Assembly: GCF_900106095.1 (NCBI RefSeq)
Contig: NZ_FNUD01000002.1
Span: 1,819,501-1,883,500, forward strand
From: Pseudomonas deceptionensis
GTDB taxonomy: Bacteria; Pseudomonadota; Gammaproteobacteria; Pseudomonadales; Pseudomonadaceae
Length of the DNA stretch: 64,000 nt
Reading direction: 5' to 3'
The translations under genes and the position numbers were made by a program. The notes beneath the pieces were generated by a model. The model was not told where the DNA came from and ran no database searches. It worked only from the letters and a program-made list of their open reading frames with translations. Shown here one piece after another: positions 42,996 to 54,487 of the stretch; positions within the stretch are counted from its first letter, which is position 1, and each line of letters opens with the position of its first letter.

Positions 42996-43556
42996 GTGGC
43001 AACGACTCAAAGTGAACTGGCGCAAACACCGCAGGCGGTGATTGAATTCTGGAAACAGGCGGGCCCCAAGCAGTGGTTCGCCAAGGATCAAGCGTTTGAC
43101 CGCTTGTTTGGCGACACTTTCCACACCGCCCATTTCCAGGCGGCCCGGCGCGAGTTGGAGCACTGGATGGCAGAGCCGCAAGGGGCTCTGGCCTTGCTCA
43201 TATTGCTTGATCAATACCCGCGCAATACCTTTCGCGGCACGGCGCACATGTTCGCCACCGACCCGCTCGCACGCTTCTATGCCCGGCAGATGATCGATGC
43301 CGGGCTGGACCGCCAGGTTGATGCGTCCTTGCGCGCTTTTTGCTATCTGCCGTTCGAGCACTCGGAGGACGCAGCGGACCAGCGCCTGTCGTTGAAGCTG
43401 CACCAGGATTTCGAGCCGGAAGATTTCAAATGGGCAAAAGAACACGCCGACATCATCGAAAGGTTTGGGCGCTTTCCCCATCGCAACCATGTGCTGGGTC
43501 GATCGACTACCGAGCAGGAGCGTATTTTTCTGGAGAGTGGCGGTTTTGCGGGGTAG
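42996..43556 (+). CDS. DUF924 family protein (186 aa)
   Basis: The protein has the DUF924 hallmarks: AVIEFWKQAGPKQWFAKDQAFD near the start and ALLILLDQYPRNTFRGTAHMFATDP in the middle, with a C-terminal GRFPHRNHVLGRSTTEQE. It is all-helical and soluble. The family's biochemical role is not established. GTG at 42996 has GAGGAG 6 bases upstream and was preferred to GTG 42975. It lies alone on the plus strand between the LysE gene and a cytochrome gene. Confidence 0.88.
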   Translation: MATTQSELAQTPQAVIEFWKQAGPKQWFAKDQAFDRLFGDTFHTAHFQAARRELEHWMAEPQGALALLILLDQYPRNTFRGTAHMFATDPLARFYARQMIDAGLDRQVDASLRAFCYLPFEHSEDAADQRLSLKLHQDFEPEDFKWAKEHADIIERFGRFPHRNHVLGRSTTEQERIFLESGGFAG

Positions 43557-43636
43557 CCGGTTGGTGGGCGGGCTGCGGGCGGGCATAATTGCCGCTGAAA
43601 CCCTTGCCGCCAGCAACGCCTGATGTGGAGTCGCCC

Positions 43637-44026
43637 ATGAAATGCCCTGCTTTATTGACCTTTGCCCTGATCCTCGCTGCCGGGTTTTTCAGTGCCTCGG
43701 CAGTTGCGGCGGGCGATGCTGAAGCGGGCGGCAAGCTGTTCAGCAAGGTATGTGGCGGCTGCCACAGCGTCGGTGAAAATGCCCGGGGCGGATTTGGTCC
43801 GCAGCTCAACGGGGTGATTGGCCGGCTTGCCGGGACGACCGCGGACTATCAGTATTCGGACGCGATGAAAAATTCGGGTGTGGTCTGGACGCGGGACAAA
43901 CTGGCAGCGTATATCGAAGCACCAAAGAAAGTGGTGAGCGGTACGCGCATGATCTTCTGGGGCATCAGCGACCCCGAGAAGATCGAAAACCTGTTGGCGT
44001 ATCTGGAGACGTTCCAGAAGCCGTGA
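43637..44026 (+). CDS. Class I cytochrome c (129 aa)
   Basis: A signal peptide (cleaved after AVAA at residue 25) precedes a single haem domain with Cys39-Gly-Gly-Cys42-His43 and the axial Met105 in GTRMIFWGI. GFGPQLNGVIGRLAGT and YSDAMKNSGVVWT are typical of c2/c550 soluble cytochromes. It would be a periplasmic electron carrier. GGAG lies 8 bases before ATG 43637. It converges with the next gene, their stop codons directly adjoining. No oxidase or dehydrogenase partner is adjacent. Confidence 0.93.
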   Translation: MKCPALLTFALILAAGFFSASAVAAGDAEAGGKLFSKVCGGCHSVGENARGGFGPQLNGVIGRLAGTTADYQYSDAMKNSGVVWTRDKLAAYIEAPKKVVSGTRMIFWGISDPEKIENLLAYLETFQKP

Positions 44027-44356
44027 TCACTGAATGTCTTTCAAGTAGTCCCTCAGGTGCATGAGGGGCGTACCCATTTGCTCTATCGTCGGCGCCTGTG
44101 TGAAGTCAGTGGACAGCTTGCACAGTTCGCGGCCCATGACCGTATCCACACCGCCCAAGGCTTTCAGCGCCAACTCAAGGCATTGATTCACTTTGACTTG
44201 AATCGTGCCGATATCGCCGTTGCGCACAAGCAAGGCAAACACCTCGCGCTCGTAGTCAGCCATGACCGGATCGTCGCGCAAAAGCGGGCTTGAACCTTCG
44301 GACTCATACGCCAGTTTGAGTGCATAAAGGGCGACTGCTTCCAGTGGCAATTCCAT
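44027..44356 (-). CDS. Hypothetical protein (109 aa)
   Basis: A small, acidic, probably all-helical cytosolic protein (MELPLEAVALYALKLAYESE, ending MHLRDYLKDIQ). No signal peptide, membrane segment or named domain is recognised. AGGAA lies about 10 bases before the ATG at 44356; the longer frame to 44407 adds a His-rich stretch without support. Its stop directly adjoins that of the cytochrome gene. Coding character is good and function unknown. Confidence 0.7.
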   Translation of the reverse strand: MELPLEAVALYALKLAYESEGSSPLLRDDPVMADYEREVFALLVRNGDIGTIQVKVNQCLELALKALGGVDTVMGRELCKLSTDFTQAPTIEQMGTPLMHLRDYLKDIQ

Positions 44357-44464
44357 GGTGCGGGTTCCTGTGCTGTGGTGCCGGTGAAAAAAAACCTTGG
44401 GGTTCAAATCTGATATCTGGAGCTCAGTCGGGGTATCCCGACAATCGACGTTTTTTCGATGAGC

Positions 44465-45166
44465 TCAGCGAGGGGCAATCAGCTCGGTGATCCACCGGAC
44501 CTGCTGTGCGATCTCTTGCACCTTGTCCTCGGGCACGGCTTGTCGTGCCCTGGCGAGGTTGCTCAGGTTCTTTTGTTTCTGGCGCAGCATTCGCTGCCAC
44601 TTGGCCAGGAATACAGGGCTGCGCGTCTGCATCTGCAGCGGGCCGAAGTAGAGTTCCTGAGGGGTATAGAGCATCGGCCCGGTTCGCTCGGCGACGATGA
44701 TTTCGTAGTCGAAACTGTTTTCCCGCAGCAGCTCCTCGCAGAGGATGCGGTAGTCATTGTCCATCAGCCATTGGCGCAGTGGCTGCTCGCCGCCGTTGGG
44801 CTGCAGGATCAGCCGCTCCCGGCCGCTCAGGCGCGCCTTGCCGTTGTCGAGGATGTCGCGGATCGTCTCGCCGCCCATGCCGCAGATACTGATGGCCGTG
44901 ATCCCGTCCTGCGGTTCGATTGCCGCGAGGCCACAGGCTTGTCGCACAGTGACCAGATGGCCCAGACCGTTCTGGCGCACAGTGCGTTCGGCCGAGCGGA
45001 ACGGTGTCAGCGCGACCTCGCCGGCCACTGCTGTGGCTATCGCGCCGCGGCGTATCAATGCCACCGGCAGGTAAGCGTGATCCGAGCCGATATCGGCCAG
45101 GCGCGCGCCGGCCGGCATCTGCGCAGCCACGCGCTCCAGGCGCATGGACAAAGTATGTTCGTTCAA
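44465..45166 (-). CDS. trmK: tRNA (adenine-22 N1)-methyltransferase TrmK
   Basis: The 233-residue Rossmann methyltransferase makes m1A22 in tRNA. SAM motif I is ARLADIGSDHAYLPV, followed by AISICGMGGETIRDIL and LILQPNGGEQPLRQWL, all TrmK marks. The start is placed at TTG 45166: AAGGA lies 9 bases upstream and the protein then begins MNEHTLSMRLERVAA, the family start. The in-frame ATG at 45223 is a less likely alternative. It lies near tRNA-Leu and queA, other tRNA-related loci. Confidence 0.88.
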   Translation of the reverse strand: MNEHTLSMRLERVAAQMPAGARLADIGSDHAYLPVALIRRGAIATAVAGEVALTPFRSAERTVRQNGLGHLVTVRQACGLAAIEPQDGITAISICGMGGETIRDILDNGKARLSGRERLILQPNGGEQPLRQWLMDNDYRILCEELLRENSFDYEIIVAERTGPMLYTPQELYFGPLQMQTRSPVFLAKWQRMLRQKQKNLSNLARARQAVPEDKVQEIAQQVRWITELIAPR

Positions 45167-45370
45167 CTGCAGTTCCTTATCACCACGAATGCCCGGCACC
45201 TTTGGCATCAGAGCGAGCTGCATATGATGCTTGGTGGCAGGGGCAGGGTAAAGCGCTGGCGGGGGCAAAAAGGAAGGGGGCGTGATGTCGCGGTGCTTCA
45301 GGTCTGTATCCCGGGGTCATGTGTTTCTCTGGGGATACAAGGAGGGATACAGGGGTAGAATTTCAAGCAC

Positions 45371-45401
45371 AAAAAAACCGGCGCAGTGGCCGGTTTTTTT
45401 G
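45371..45401 (-). terminator. Bidirectional intrinsic terminator after tRNA-Leu
   Basis: ACCGGC / GCCGGT (45377-45382, 45389-45394) with a 6-base loop is flanked by an A-run at 45371-45377 and a T-run from 45394. On the minus strand it follows tRNA-Leu by about 40 bases. Confidence 0.85.
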
Positions 45402-45440
45402 TATTCAAGGTGCATTGAGCGGCACCTTGAGATCTTTGTT

Positions 45441-45525
45441 TGGTGCCCCGAGGGAGACTCGAACTCCCACTTCTTTCGAAAACGGATTTTGAATCCGCCG
45501 CGTCTACCAATTCCGCCATCAGGGC
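45441..45525 (-). tRNA. tRNA-Leu(CAA)
   Basis: The 85-base minus-strand sequence folds as a class II tRNA. The acceptor GCCCTGA pairs with TCGGGGC, and the CCA end is encoded. The anticodon loop is TTCAAAA, giving CAA. The D-loop (AATTGGTAGACGC) and T-arm (GGGAGTTCGAGTCTCCC) are standard, and a long variable arm (TTTCGAAAGAAG region) identifies tRNA-Leu. Confidence 0.96.
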
Positions 45526-45631
45526 TCAATGGCGGCGAAGTATAGAGATGAGGTTTAGGTCGGTCAACAACTTATTGGTCTATTTTTACTAAGTCCGTTA
45601 AACTCCCCGGCCCTGCTAGACGAAACCTATC

Positions 45632-47820
<2,189 letters not shown>

Positions 47821-47862
47821 GTTTCGGACCTTTAAGAAACAACATTGCAACTGGAGTGCTTA

Positions 47863-48201
47863 ATGAGCTTTTTCATCTCTTCCGCTTTCGCGGACGCTGC
47901 TGCACCTGCCGCTGCTGGCCCTATGGGTGGTGGTTTTGAATGGATTTTCCTGGTCGGCTTCCTGGTCATCTTCTACCTGATGATCTGGCGTCCACAGGCC
48001 AAGCGCGCCAAAGAGCAGAAAGCCCTGTTGGGTAATTTGCAAAAAGGCGACGAAGTTGTAACTACTGGTGGTATCGCCGGCAAGATCACCAAAGTATCCG
48101 ATGCTTTCGTTGTAATCGAAGTGTCCGACACTGTTGAGCTGAAAATTCAGAAAGGCTCTATTGCAGCCACGTTGCCTAAAGGCACGCTGAAAGCGATCTG
48201 A
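47863..48201 (+). CDS. yajC: Preprotein translocase accessory subunit YajC
   Basis: The 112-residue membrane protein has one helix (FEWIFLVGFLVIFYLMIWRPQAKR) and a small cytosolic domain (GDEVVTTGGIAGKITKVSDAFVVIEV). GGAG is about 8 bases before ATG 47863. YajC associates with SecDF. Length and order in the operon are typical. Confidence 0.96.
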   Translation: MSFFISSAFADAAAPAAAGPMGGGFEWIFLVGFLVIFYLMIWRPQAKRAKEQKALLGNLQKGDEVVTTGGIAGKITKVSDAFVVIEVSDTVELKIQKGSIAATLPKGTLKAI

Positions 48202-48268
48202 AGTTTCAACTTTTAACAATCGACGGGGCGCGCAAGGCGCCCCGCGTTTTAAGCGGGCGGCGTGATTG

Positions 48269-50137
48269 ATGCTGAACAAATACCCTCTGTGGAAATACCT
48301 ACTGATCCTGGCAGTGCTGGCGATCGGTTTTATTTATTCCGCTCCCAATTTGTACCCCGATGATCCGGCTATTCAGGTGTCGGGCGCGAGCACGGCCCTG
48401 CAGGTCACTCAAGCTGATCTGGATCGTGCAAGCAAGGCGCTTGCGGATGCAGGTATTGCTGTCAAGGGCGCTTCCCTAGCCCAGAATGGCAAAGGTGGTT
48501 TGCTGCGTCTGGCCAAGAAAGACGACCAGTTGCCGGCCAAGGATGTCGTACGCAAGGCCCTGGGCGACGACTATGTCGTAGCGCTCAACCTGGCACAGAC
48601 CACGCCTCAATGGTTGCGTAGTCTGGGTGCTCACCCGATGAAACTGGGTCTGGACTTGTCGGGCGGTGTGCACTTCCTGCTGGAAGTGGACATGGACAAA
48701 GCGGTTGACGCGCGGATGAAAGTCTACGAAAGCGACGTCAAAAGCCTGTTGCGTAAAGAGAAGGTGCGTTACCGCAGCCTGCCGCAGCTTAACGGTGCCA
48801 TTCAGTTGGGTTTCACTGATGAAGCCGCACGTGAGCAAGCGCGTAGCCTGATTCGCAAGAGCTTCAACGATTTTGACATTACCGCTGCAGACCTGAACGG
48901 TCAGCCGGTTCTGCGTCTGGCGATGACCCCGGCCAAGCTGGCGGAAATCCGTGAATATTCCATCAAGCAAAACCTGACAACGGTCCGTAACCGGGTCAAC
49001 GAGTTGGGTGTTGCCGAGCCGCTGGTTCAGCGTCAGGGTGCCAACCGCATCGTGGTTGAGCTGCCAGGCGTACAAGACACCGCCGAAGCCAAGCGTATCC
49101 TGGGCAAGACGGCCAACCTTGAGTTCCGTCTGGCCGCTGAGCCGGGCGCTTCCAAAGCCACTTCCGAAACTTTCGAGTTCCGTGAAGGCAACCGTCCAAC
49201 CGCCCAGATCGAGCGTGGCTTGATCATCACCGGCGACCAGGTGACCGACGCGCAAGCGGGCTTTGACGAGCACGGCCGTCCACAGGTGAACATCAAGCTT
49301 GATGGTCATGGTGGCGAGCTGATGAGCCGTTCCACTCGCAGCAACGTTGGCCGCAGCATGGCGGTAATCTTCATCGAGCAGAAGCCGGTGACGACTTACA
49401 CCAAGAAAGTGGTTGATGGTGTCGAGAAGGACGTGCCGGTTCAGACGTTCAAGGAAGAGAAAAAAATCATCAGCCTGGCGACCATCCAGTCGCCGCTGGG
49501 CAGTCAGTTCCGCATTACCGGCCTGAACGGCCAGGGTGAGGCTTCGGAGCTTGCGCTGCTGTTGCGTGCCGGTGGTCTGGCGGCGCCAATGTACTTCGCT
49601 GAAGAGCGCACCATTGGTCCGAGCCTGGGTGCTGACAACATCACCAAGGGTATCGATGCGTCGCTGTGGGGCATGCTGTTCGTGTCGATCTTCATCATCG
49701 CCATCTACCGTTTCTTCGGTGTGATCGCGACGGTGGCTCTGGCGGGCAATATGGTCTTGCTGCTTGCGCTGATGTCGGTGCTGGGCGCAACTCTGACCTT
49801 GCCGGGTATTGCCGGTATCGTTTTGACGATGGGTATGGCGGTCGATGCAAACGTACTGATCTTCTCGCGTATTCGTGAAGAAATTGCCAATGGCATGACT
49901 CCACAGCGGGCGATCAATGAAGGTTTCAGTCGTGCCTTTACGGCAATTGTCGACTCCAACCTGACAACCCTGCTGGTCGGCGGGATTCTCTTTGCCATGG
50001 GTACCGGGCCGGTAAAAGGCTTTGCGGTGACCATGTCCCTCGGGATCTTTACCTCGATGTTCACGGCCATTATGGTGACCCGCGCAATGGTCAACCTGGT
50101 GTATGGCGGTCGGGACTTCAAGAAGTTGTGGATTTAA
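48269..50137 (+). CDS. secD: Protein translocase subunit SecD
   Basis: The 622-residue RND-type membrane protein pulls secreted proteins to the periplasm using the proton gradient. It has an N-terminal helix (KYLLILAVLAIGFIYSAPNLY), a large periplasmic domain with GLDLSGGVHFLLEV, and five C-terminal helices including MGMAVDANVLIFSRIREE. ATG 48269 is preferred to the TTG one codon earlier. secF follows 9 bases later. Confidence 0.97.
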   Translation: MLNKYPLWKYLLILAVLAIGFIYSAPNLYPDDPAIQVSGASTALQVTQADLDRASKALADAGIAVKGASLAQNGKGGLLRLAKKDDQLPAKDVVRKALGDDYVVALNLAQTTPQWLRSLGAHPMKLGLDLSGGVHFLLEVDMDKAVDARMKVYESDVKSLLRKEKVRYRSLPQLNGAIQLGFTDEAAREQARSLIRKSFNDFDITAADLNGQPVLRLAMTPAKLAEIREYSIKQNLTTVRNRVNELGVAEPLVQRQGANRIVVELPGVQDTAEAKRILGKTANLEFRLAAEPGASKATSETFEFREGNRPTAQIERGLIITGDQVTDAQAGFDEHGRPQVNIKLDGHGGELMSRSTRSNVGRSMAVIFIEQKPVTTYTKKVVDGVEKDVPVQTFKEEKKIISLATIQSPLGSQFRITGLNGQGEASELALLLRAGGLAAPMYFAEERTIGPSLGADNITKGIDASLWGMLFVSIFIIAIYRFFGVIATVALAGNMVLLLALMSVLGATLTLPGIAGIVLTMGMAVDANVLIFSRIREEIANGMTPQRAINEGFSRAFTAIVDSNLTTLLVGGILFAMGTGPVKGFAVTMSLGIFTSMFTAIMVTRAMVNLVYGGRDFKKLWI

Positions 50138-50146
50138 GGGGCTGCC

Positions 50147-51061
50147 ATGTTACGTACAATCAACTTCATGGGCGTTCGCAACGTTGCGTTCGGCGTCACT
50201 GTAGTGCTTACCGTGCTGGCTTTGTTCAGCATGTTCCACAAGGGCATGAACTACGGTCTGGACTTCACCGGCGGTACGCTTATTGAGCTGACCTACGAGA
50301 AGCCTGCTGACCTGACCAAGGTGCGTACCGAGCTGGCTACGGCCGGTTTCCACGATGCTGTGGTGCAGAGCTTCGGTGCAACCACCGACCTGCTGGTGCG
50401 TATGCCGGGCGATGATCCGTTGCTGGGTAACAAGGTGGCTGCTGCGCTGGGTCAGGCAGATACGGCCAACCCGGCCGTCATCAAGCGCGTCGAGTTCGTG
50501 GGCCCGCAAGTGGGTGAAGAGCTGCGCGATCAGGGCGGTCTCGGCATGCTGATGGCGCTGGGCGGCATCATGCTGTACCTGGCTTTCCGCTTTCAGTGGA
50601 AGTTTGCGGTTGGTGCGATCGTGTCTCTGGTTCACGACGTGATCGTGACCATGGGTATCCTGTCCTGGTTCCAGATCACCTTCGACCTGACGGTATTGGC
50701 GGCGGTGCTGGCGATCATCGGTTACTCGCTCAACGACACCATCGTGGTATTCGACCGGGTTCGGGAGAACTTCCGGGTGTTGCGCAAGGCCAGCCTGATC
50801 GACAACATCAATATCTCGACCACGCAAACCCTGTTGCGCACCATGGCGACCTCGATCTCCACCTTGCTGGCGATTGCGGCACTGCTGATTTTCGGTGGCG
50901 ATAACTTGTGGGGCTTCTCGATTGCACTGTTCGTGGGTGTATTGGCGGGTACCTACTCGTCGATTTATATCGCGAACGTCGTGCTGATCTGGCTGAACCT
51001 CAGTGCAGAAGACTTGATCCCGCCTGTGGCGAGTGAGAAAGAGATCGACGACCGCCCATAA
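50147..51061 (+). CDS. secF: Protein translocase subunit SecF
   Basis: The 304-residue partner of SecD has MGVRNVAFGVTVVLTVLALFS, the LDFTGGTLIEL strand and the later GYSLNDTIVVFDRVREN helix segment that forms the proton path. Six helices are seen. It ends the queA-tgt-yajC-secDF operon, with a strong terminator 28 bases after its stop. Confidence 0.97.
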   Translation: MLRTINFMGVRNVAFGVTVVLTVLALFSMFHKGMNYGLDFTGGTLIELTYEKPADLTKVRTELATAGFHDAVVQSFGATTDLLVRMPGDDPLLGNKVAAALGQADTANPAVIKRVEFVGPQVGEELRDQGGLGMLMALGGIMLYLAFRFQWKFAVGAIVSLVHDVIVTMGILSWFQITFDLTVLAAVLAIIGYSLNDTIVVFDRVRENFRVLRKASLIDNINISTTQTLLRTMATSISTLLAIAALLIFGGDNLWGFSIALFVGVLAGTYSSIYIANVVLIWLNLSAEDLIPPVASEKEIDDRP

Positions 51062-51088
51062 CCTCTGGTTATAAGCAGGTTGTCACTT

Positions 51089-51122
51089 AAAAGGCGCGAG
51101 TATTGAACTCGCGCCTTTTTTT
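51089..51122 (+). terminator. Intrinsic terminator of the secDF operon
   Basis: A stem AAAAGGCGCGAGT / ACTCGCGCCTTTTT with loop ATTGA is followed by continued T residues. Confidence 0.9.
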
Positions 51123-51182
51123 GTGCTCCAAGGCTAGGATTGATGTGGGATTGTCCCTACGTATGATGGTCTGGAGGTTCAC

Positions 51183-51710
51183 GTGAACAAGTCATTGCTG
51201 GTAGGTGCTGTGCTGGGTGCTGTCGGTGTTACAGCCGGTGGTGCTTTTGCCACTTACAGCTTGGTTAAAGGCCCTGAGTCTGCGCAGGTGCTGGCAGTTG
51301 TGCCAGTCAACCAGCAGGTCAAAACGCCGCGTGAGGTGTGCAAGGATGTGACTGTGACGCGTCAGGCGCCGGTCAAGGATCAGCATCAGATCGTCGGCAG
51401 TGTGATAGGTGCTGTTGCGGGCGGTTTGTTGGGTAATCAGGTTGGCGGTGGTACCGGCAAGAAGATTGCCACGGTAGCCGGTGCGGTCGGTGGCGGTTAT
51501 GCGGGTAACAAGGTTCAGGAAGGCATGCAGGAGCGTGATACCTACACCACTACCCAGACGCGCTGTAATACGGTCAACGACATCAGCAACAAGGTTGTTG
51601 GGTATGACGTGCGTTATTCGCTCGACGGCAAGGAAGGCAAGGTGCGTATGGATCACGAGCCGGGCAATGAAATTGCCGTGGACAAGCAGGGCAAGCTGAT
51701 TCTGAATTAA
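51183..51710 (+). CDS. Glycine-zipper 2TM outer-membrane family protein (175 aa)
   Basis: A hydrophobic N-terminus (LLVGAVLGAVGVTAGGAFATYS) is followed by a central glycine-zipper stretch (IVGSVIGAVAGGLLGNQVGG, then ATVAGAVGGGYAGNKVQ) of the Rickettsia 17-kDa antigen family, and a C-terminal domain with VVGYDVRYSLDGKEGKVRMD. Such proteins sit in the cell envelope; the role is unknown. GTG at 51183 has GGAGG 6 bases upstream. The gene equals PA3819 by position. Confidence 0.88.
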   Translation: MNKSLLVGAVLGAVGVTAGGAFATYSLVKGPESAQVLAVVPVNQQVKTPREVCKDVTVTRQAPVKDQHQIVGSVIGAVAGGLLGNQVGGGTGKKIATVAGAVGGGYAGNKVQEGMQERDTYTTTQTRCNTVNDISNKVVGYDVRYSLDGKEGKVRMDHEPGNEIAVDKQGKLILN

Positions 51711-51747
51711 GCGGGCTCTCACGGGGCAGGTGTCAAAACACCTGGCC

Positions 51748-51777
51748 AAAAAAAAGCACCCCTAGGGGTGCTTTTTT
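51748..51777. terminator. Bidirectional terminator between the glycine-zipper gene and suhB
   Basis: A stem AAAGCACCCC / GGGGTGCTTT around the central TA has an A-run on the left and a T-run on the right. It ends both convergent transcripts. Confidence 0.88.
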
Positions 51778-51792
51778 GTGCCCGGATTTCGC

Positions 51793-52608
51793 TTAGCGTT
51801 TCAGCGAAGGTGGCAGGTGTGGCTGGATTGCGGTCAGTACAGCTTTGAAGCACTTGGTGTTACCGGCAACGATGTGGCCTTTTTCAAGGAAATCGTGGCT
51901 GCCGGTGAAGTCGCTGACCAGGCCGCCTGCTTCTTGAATCAGCAGTGCGCCTGCAGCCATGTCCCACTCGGACAGGCCCGACTCCCAGAATGCGTCAAAA
52001 CGGCCGGCGGCAACGTAAGCCAGATCCAGGCTGGCAGCGCCTGCGCGGCGGATGCCGGCAGTCTGGCCGACCAGGCTGCGGAACATGCCCAGGTAGTTGT
52101 CCAGGTTGTCCATCTGGTTATCGCGGAACGGGAAGCCGGTACCCAGCAGGGCGCCTTCAAGGCTGGTGCGACCGCTTACGCGCAGGCGACGACCATTGAG
52201 CTGGGCGCCACGGCCACGGCTGGCGGTGAATTCTTCCTGGCGAACCGGGTCGAGAACCACTGCGTGCTCAAGGCGGCCACGGTATTTGCAGGCGATGCTG
52301 ACGGCGAAGTGTGGAACGCCGCGCAGGAAGTTGGTGGTGCCATCCAGCGGATCGATGATCCACAGGTAGTCTTCACCTTCACCGCTGCCAGGGTGCATGC
52401 CGGTTTCTTCACCGAGGATGCCGTGTGTAGGGTAAGCCTTGCGCAAGGCGTCGATGATTTTCTGTTCAGCAGCACGATCGACTTCAGAGACGTAATCCTT
52501 GGCGTCTTTTTCGTCAACCTTGATGGTATCCAGGCGCTCGATGGAGCGGAAAATCAATTCACTGGCGCTGCGGGCGGCGCGCAGCGCGATATTCAGCATG
52601 GGCTGCAT
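51793..52608 (-). CDS. suhB: Inositol-1-monophosphatase SuhB
   Basis: The 271-residue Mg-dependent phosphatase has the metal-binding motifs GEETGMHPG, WIIDPLDGTTNFLRG and WDMAAGALLIQEAGG. Besides inositol monophosphatase activity, SuhB takes part in ribosomal RNA antitermination and, in Pseudomonas, in virulence regulation. It is divergent from trmJ, exactly as in PAO1. Confidence 0.96.
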   Translation of the reverse strand: MQPMLNIALRAARSASELIFRSIERLDTIKVDEKDAKDYVSEVDRAAEQKIIDALRKAYPTHGILGEETGMHPGSGEGEDYLWIIDPLDGTTNFLRGVPHFAVSIACKYRGRLEHAVVLDPVRQEEFTASRGRGAQLNGRRLRVSGRTSLEGALLGTGFPFRDNQMDNLDNYLGMFRSLVGQTAGIRRAGAASLDLAYVAAGRFDAFWESGLSEWDMAAGALLIQEAGGLVSDFTGSHDFLEKGHIVAGNTKCFKAVLTAIQPHLPPSLKR

Positions 52609-52752
52609 GGACGTTTCACCTAAGGTTGTTAAAGAAAGCCGAATATTCTATCAGAAAACTTTGTGAGATGAAGGTTTGCGTTAGCTTTCGTAGCTTATGG
52701 CGTTTTGCTTAGGTAAGATTTGCTCCCTTTTGCTGGTCTGTGAGCGCTTCCT

Positions 52753-53523
52753 TTGTTGCCTAATATTCGTGTCGTTCTGGTCAATACCAGCCATCCCGGG
52801 AACATCGGCGGTGCTGCGCGTGCCATGAAAAACATGGGGTTGTCGCGGCTGGTTCTGGTGGAGCCAAGGTTGTTTCCTCACCATGAAGCCGACGCGCGGG
52901 CGTCAGGGGCAGGTGACATTCTCGAAAATGCTCAAGTGGTTGCGACCCTTGAAGATGCCTTGGTGGGCTGCAATCTGGTTCTGGGTACCAGTGCCCGCGA
53001 TCGCCGCATCCCCTGGCCGTTGCTGGACCCGCGTGAGTGTGGTCAAAAAGTAATTGAGGAGGCGGCTCAAGGTGCTGAAATCGCTTTGGTGTTTGGTCGT
53101 GAGGACTCCGGCCTGACCAATGACGAGTTGCAGCGTTGTCACTTTCACGTGCATATCCCCTCCGACCCGGAGTTCAGTTCTCTGAATCTGGGTGCGGCCG
53201 TGCAGGTGTTGAGTTACGAAATCCGCATGGCCTGGCTCGCGAGCCAGGGTCAGCCGAGCAAGATCGAAAAAGAGGAAGTGGCGTCCACTAAAAGTGGCGA
53301 GTTGGCGACCATGGATGAGCTGGAGCGCTTTTACGAGCATCTGGAGCAAACCTTGGTGGCCATTGAATTTATGGACCCGGAAAAGCCGCGCCACCTGATG
53401 GCGCGCCTGCGTCGACTGTACGGGCGCAGCTCTGTCAGTCGCGCAGAGATGAATATCTTGCGTGGCATTCTCACCGAAACCCAAAAAGCAGCCCGTGGCG
53501 AGCTGCTCAAGCGCAAGGATTAA
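52753..53523 (+). CDS. trmJ: tRNA (cytidine/uridine-32 2'-O)-methyltransferase TrmJ
   Basis: The 256-residue SPOUT methyltransferase has [22 protein letters not shown] at the N-terminus and the SAM knot [15 protein letters not shown] with [16 protein letters not shown]. Start is TTG 52753, giving [16 protein letters not shown], which lines up with E. coli TrmJ from residue 1; the ribosome site is weak. cysE follows directly (TAATGATG). Confidence 0.95.
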   Translation: MLPNIRVVLVNTSHPGNIGGAARAMKNMGLSRLVLVEPRLFPHHEADARASGAGDILENAQVVATLEDALVGCNLVLGTSARDRRIPWPLLDPRECGQKVIEEAAQGAEIALVFGREDSGLTNDELQRCHFHVHIPSDPEFSSLNLGAAVQVLSYEIRMAWLASQGQPSKIEKEEVASTKSGELATMDELERFYEHLEQTLVAIEFMDPEKPRHLMARLRRLYGRSSVSRAEMNILRGILTETQKAARGELLKRKD

Positions 53524-53525
53524 TG

Positions 53526-54302
53526 ATGTTCGAGCGTCTGCGTGAAGATATCCAGAGTGTGTTTCATCGTGATCCTGCGGCGCGCAATGCTTTTGAGGTG
53601 CTGACGTGCTATCCGGGGATGCATGCGATCTGGATTCACCGTTTGTCGGCACTGCTGTGGCATGCCGGCTGGAAGTGGTTGGCGCGGCTGGTGTCGAACT
53701 TCGGGCGCTGGTTGACCGGGATTGAAATTCATCCGGGGGCCAAGGTGGGGCGCCGTTTCTTTATCGATCACGGCATGGGCATTGTGATTGGTGAGACCGC
53801 TGAAATCGGTGATGACGTGACCCTGTATCAGGGCGTTACCCTGGGCGGCACTAGCTGGAACAAGGGCAAGCGCCATCCGACGCTGGAAAATGGCGTTGTG
53901 GTAGGGGCGGGCGCCAAGGTGCTCGGCCCGTTCACGGTCGGTGCGGGGGCCAAGGTCGGCTCCAATGCGGTGGTGACCAAGGCGGTGCCAGCGGGAGCGA
54001 CAGTTGTGGGTATTCCGGGTCGCATCATCATCAAAAGTGACGATGAGACCGAGGCCAAGCGCAAGGCGATGGCCGAGAAGATCGGTTTTGATGCCTATGG
54101 CGTCAGTGAAGACATGCCCGATCCGGTAGCGCGCGCGATTGCTCAGTTGCTGGACCATTTGCAGGCGGTCGACGGCAAGCTGGATGGTATGTGTGGTGCG
54201 CTCAAAGATTTGGGCAGTACTTACTGTGCCAAGGACTTGCCGCAACTGCGCGAAGAAGACTTTGCCTGCGTCAAGGACAAGGACGAAAGCAAGGCGGTCT
54301 AG
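53526..54302 (+). CDS. cysE: Serine O-acetyltransferase CysE
   Basis: The 258-residue enzyme of cysteine synthesis acetylates serine. An N-terminal helical domain ([21 protein letters not shown]) precedes the left-handed hexapeptide helix ([29 protein letters not shown], with the catalytic His in DHG). The second ATG at 53526 has AAGGA 6 bases before it and is preferred to the one at 53523. Cysteine supply links well with the iron-sulfur genes that follow. Confidence 0.95.
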   Translation: MFERLREDIQSVFHRDPAARNAFEVLTCYPGMHAIWIHRLSALLWHAGWKWLARLVSNFGRWLTGIEIHPGAKVGRRFFIDHGMGIVIGETAEIGDDVTLYQGVTLGGTSWNKGKRHPTLENGVVVGAGAKVLGPFTVGAGAKVGSNAVVTKAVPAGATVVGIPGRIIIKSDDETEAKRKAMAEKIGFDAYGVSEDMPDPVARAIAQLLDHLQAVDGKLDGMCGALKDLGSTYCAKDLPQLREEDFACVKDKDESKAV

Positions 54303-54316
54303 GTTCTGGGTGCTGT

Positions 54317-54396
54317 GGGAGCGAGCCTGCTCGCGATGCTGGCGCTGCGATCTTTCGGACGGTCGAGGTGCGGCCATCGCGAGCAGGCTCGCTCCC
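54317..54396. repeat. REP doublet (GGGAGCGAGCCTGCTCGC family)
   Basis: Twenty-two-base arms (54317-54338 and 54375-54396), exact complements beginning GGGAGCGAGCCTGCTCGCGA, flank a 36-base spacer. This is the head-to-head REP pair (REPIN-like) typical of the P. fluorescens group. It lies 15 bases after cysE. Confidence 0.9.
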
Positions 54397-54487
54397 GCGC
54401 TAGATGCTTCATGTGCCATTGCGCCGCAGACCCTGCTACAATGCGCGCGCTCTTTTGCGGGTAATCCCGACTAAAGTACTAGGTCTA

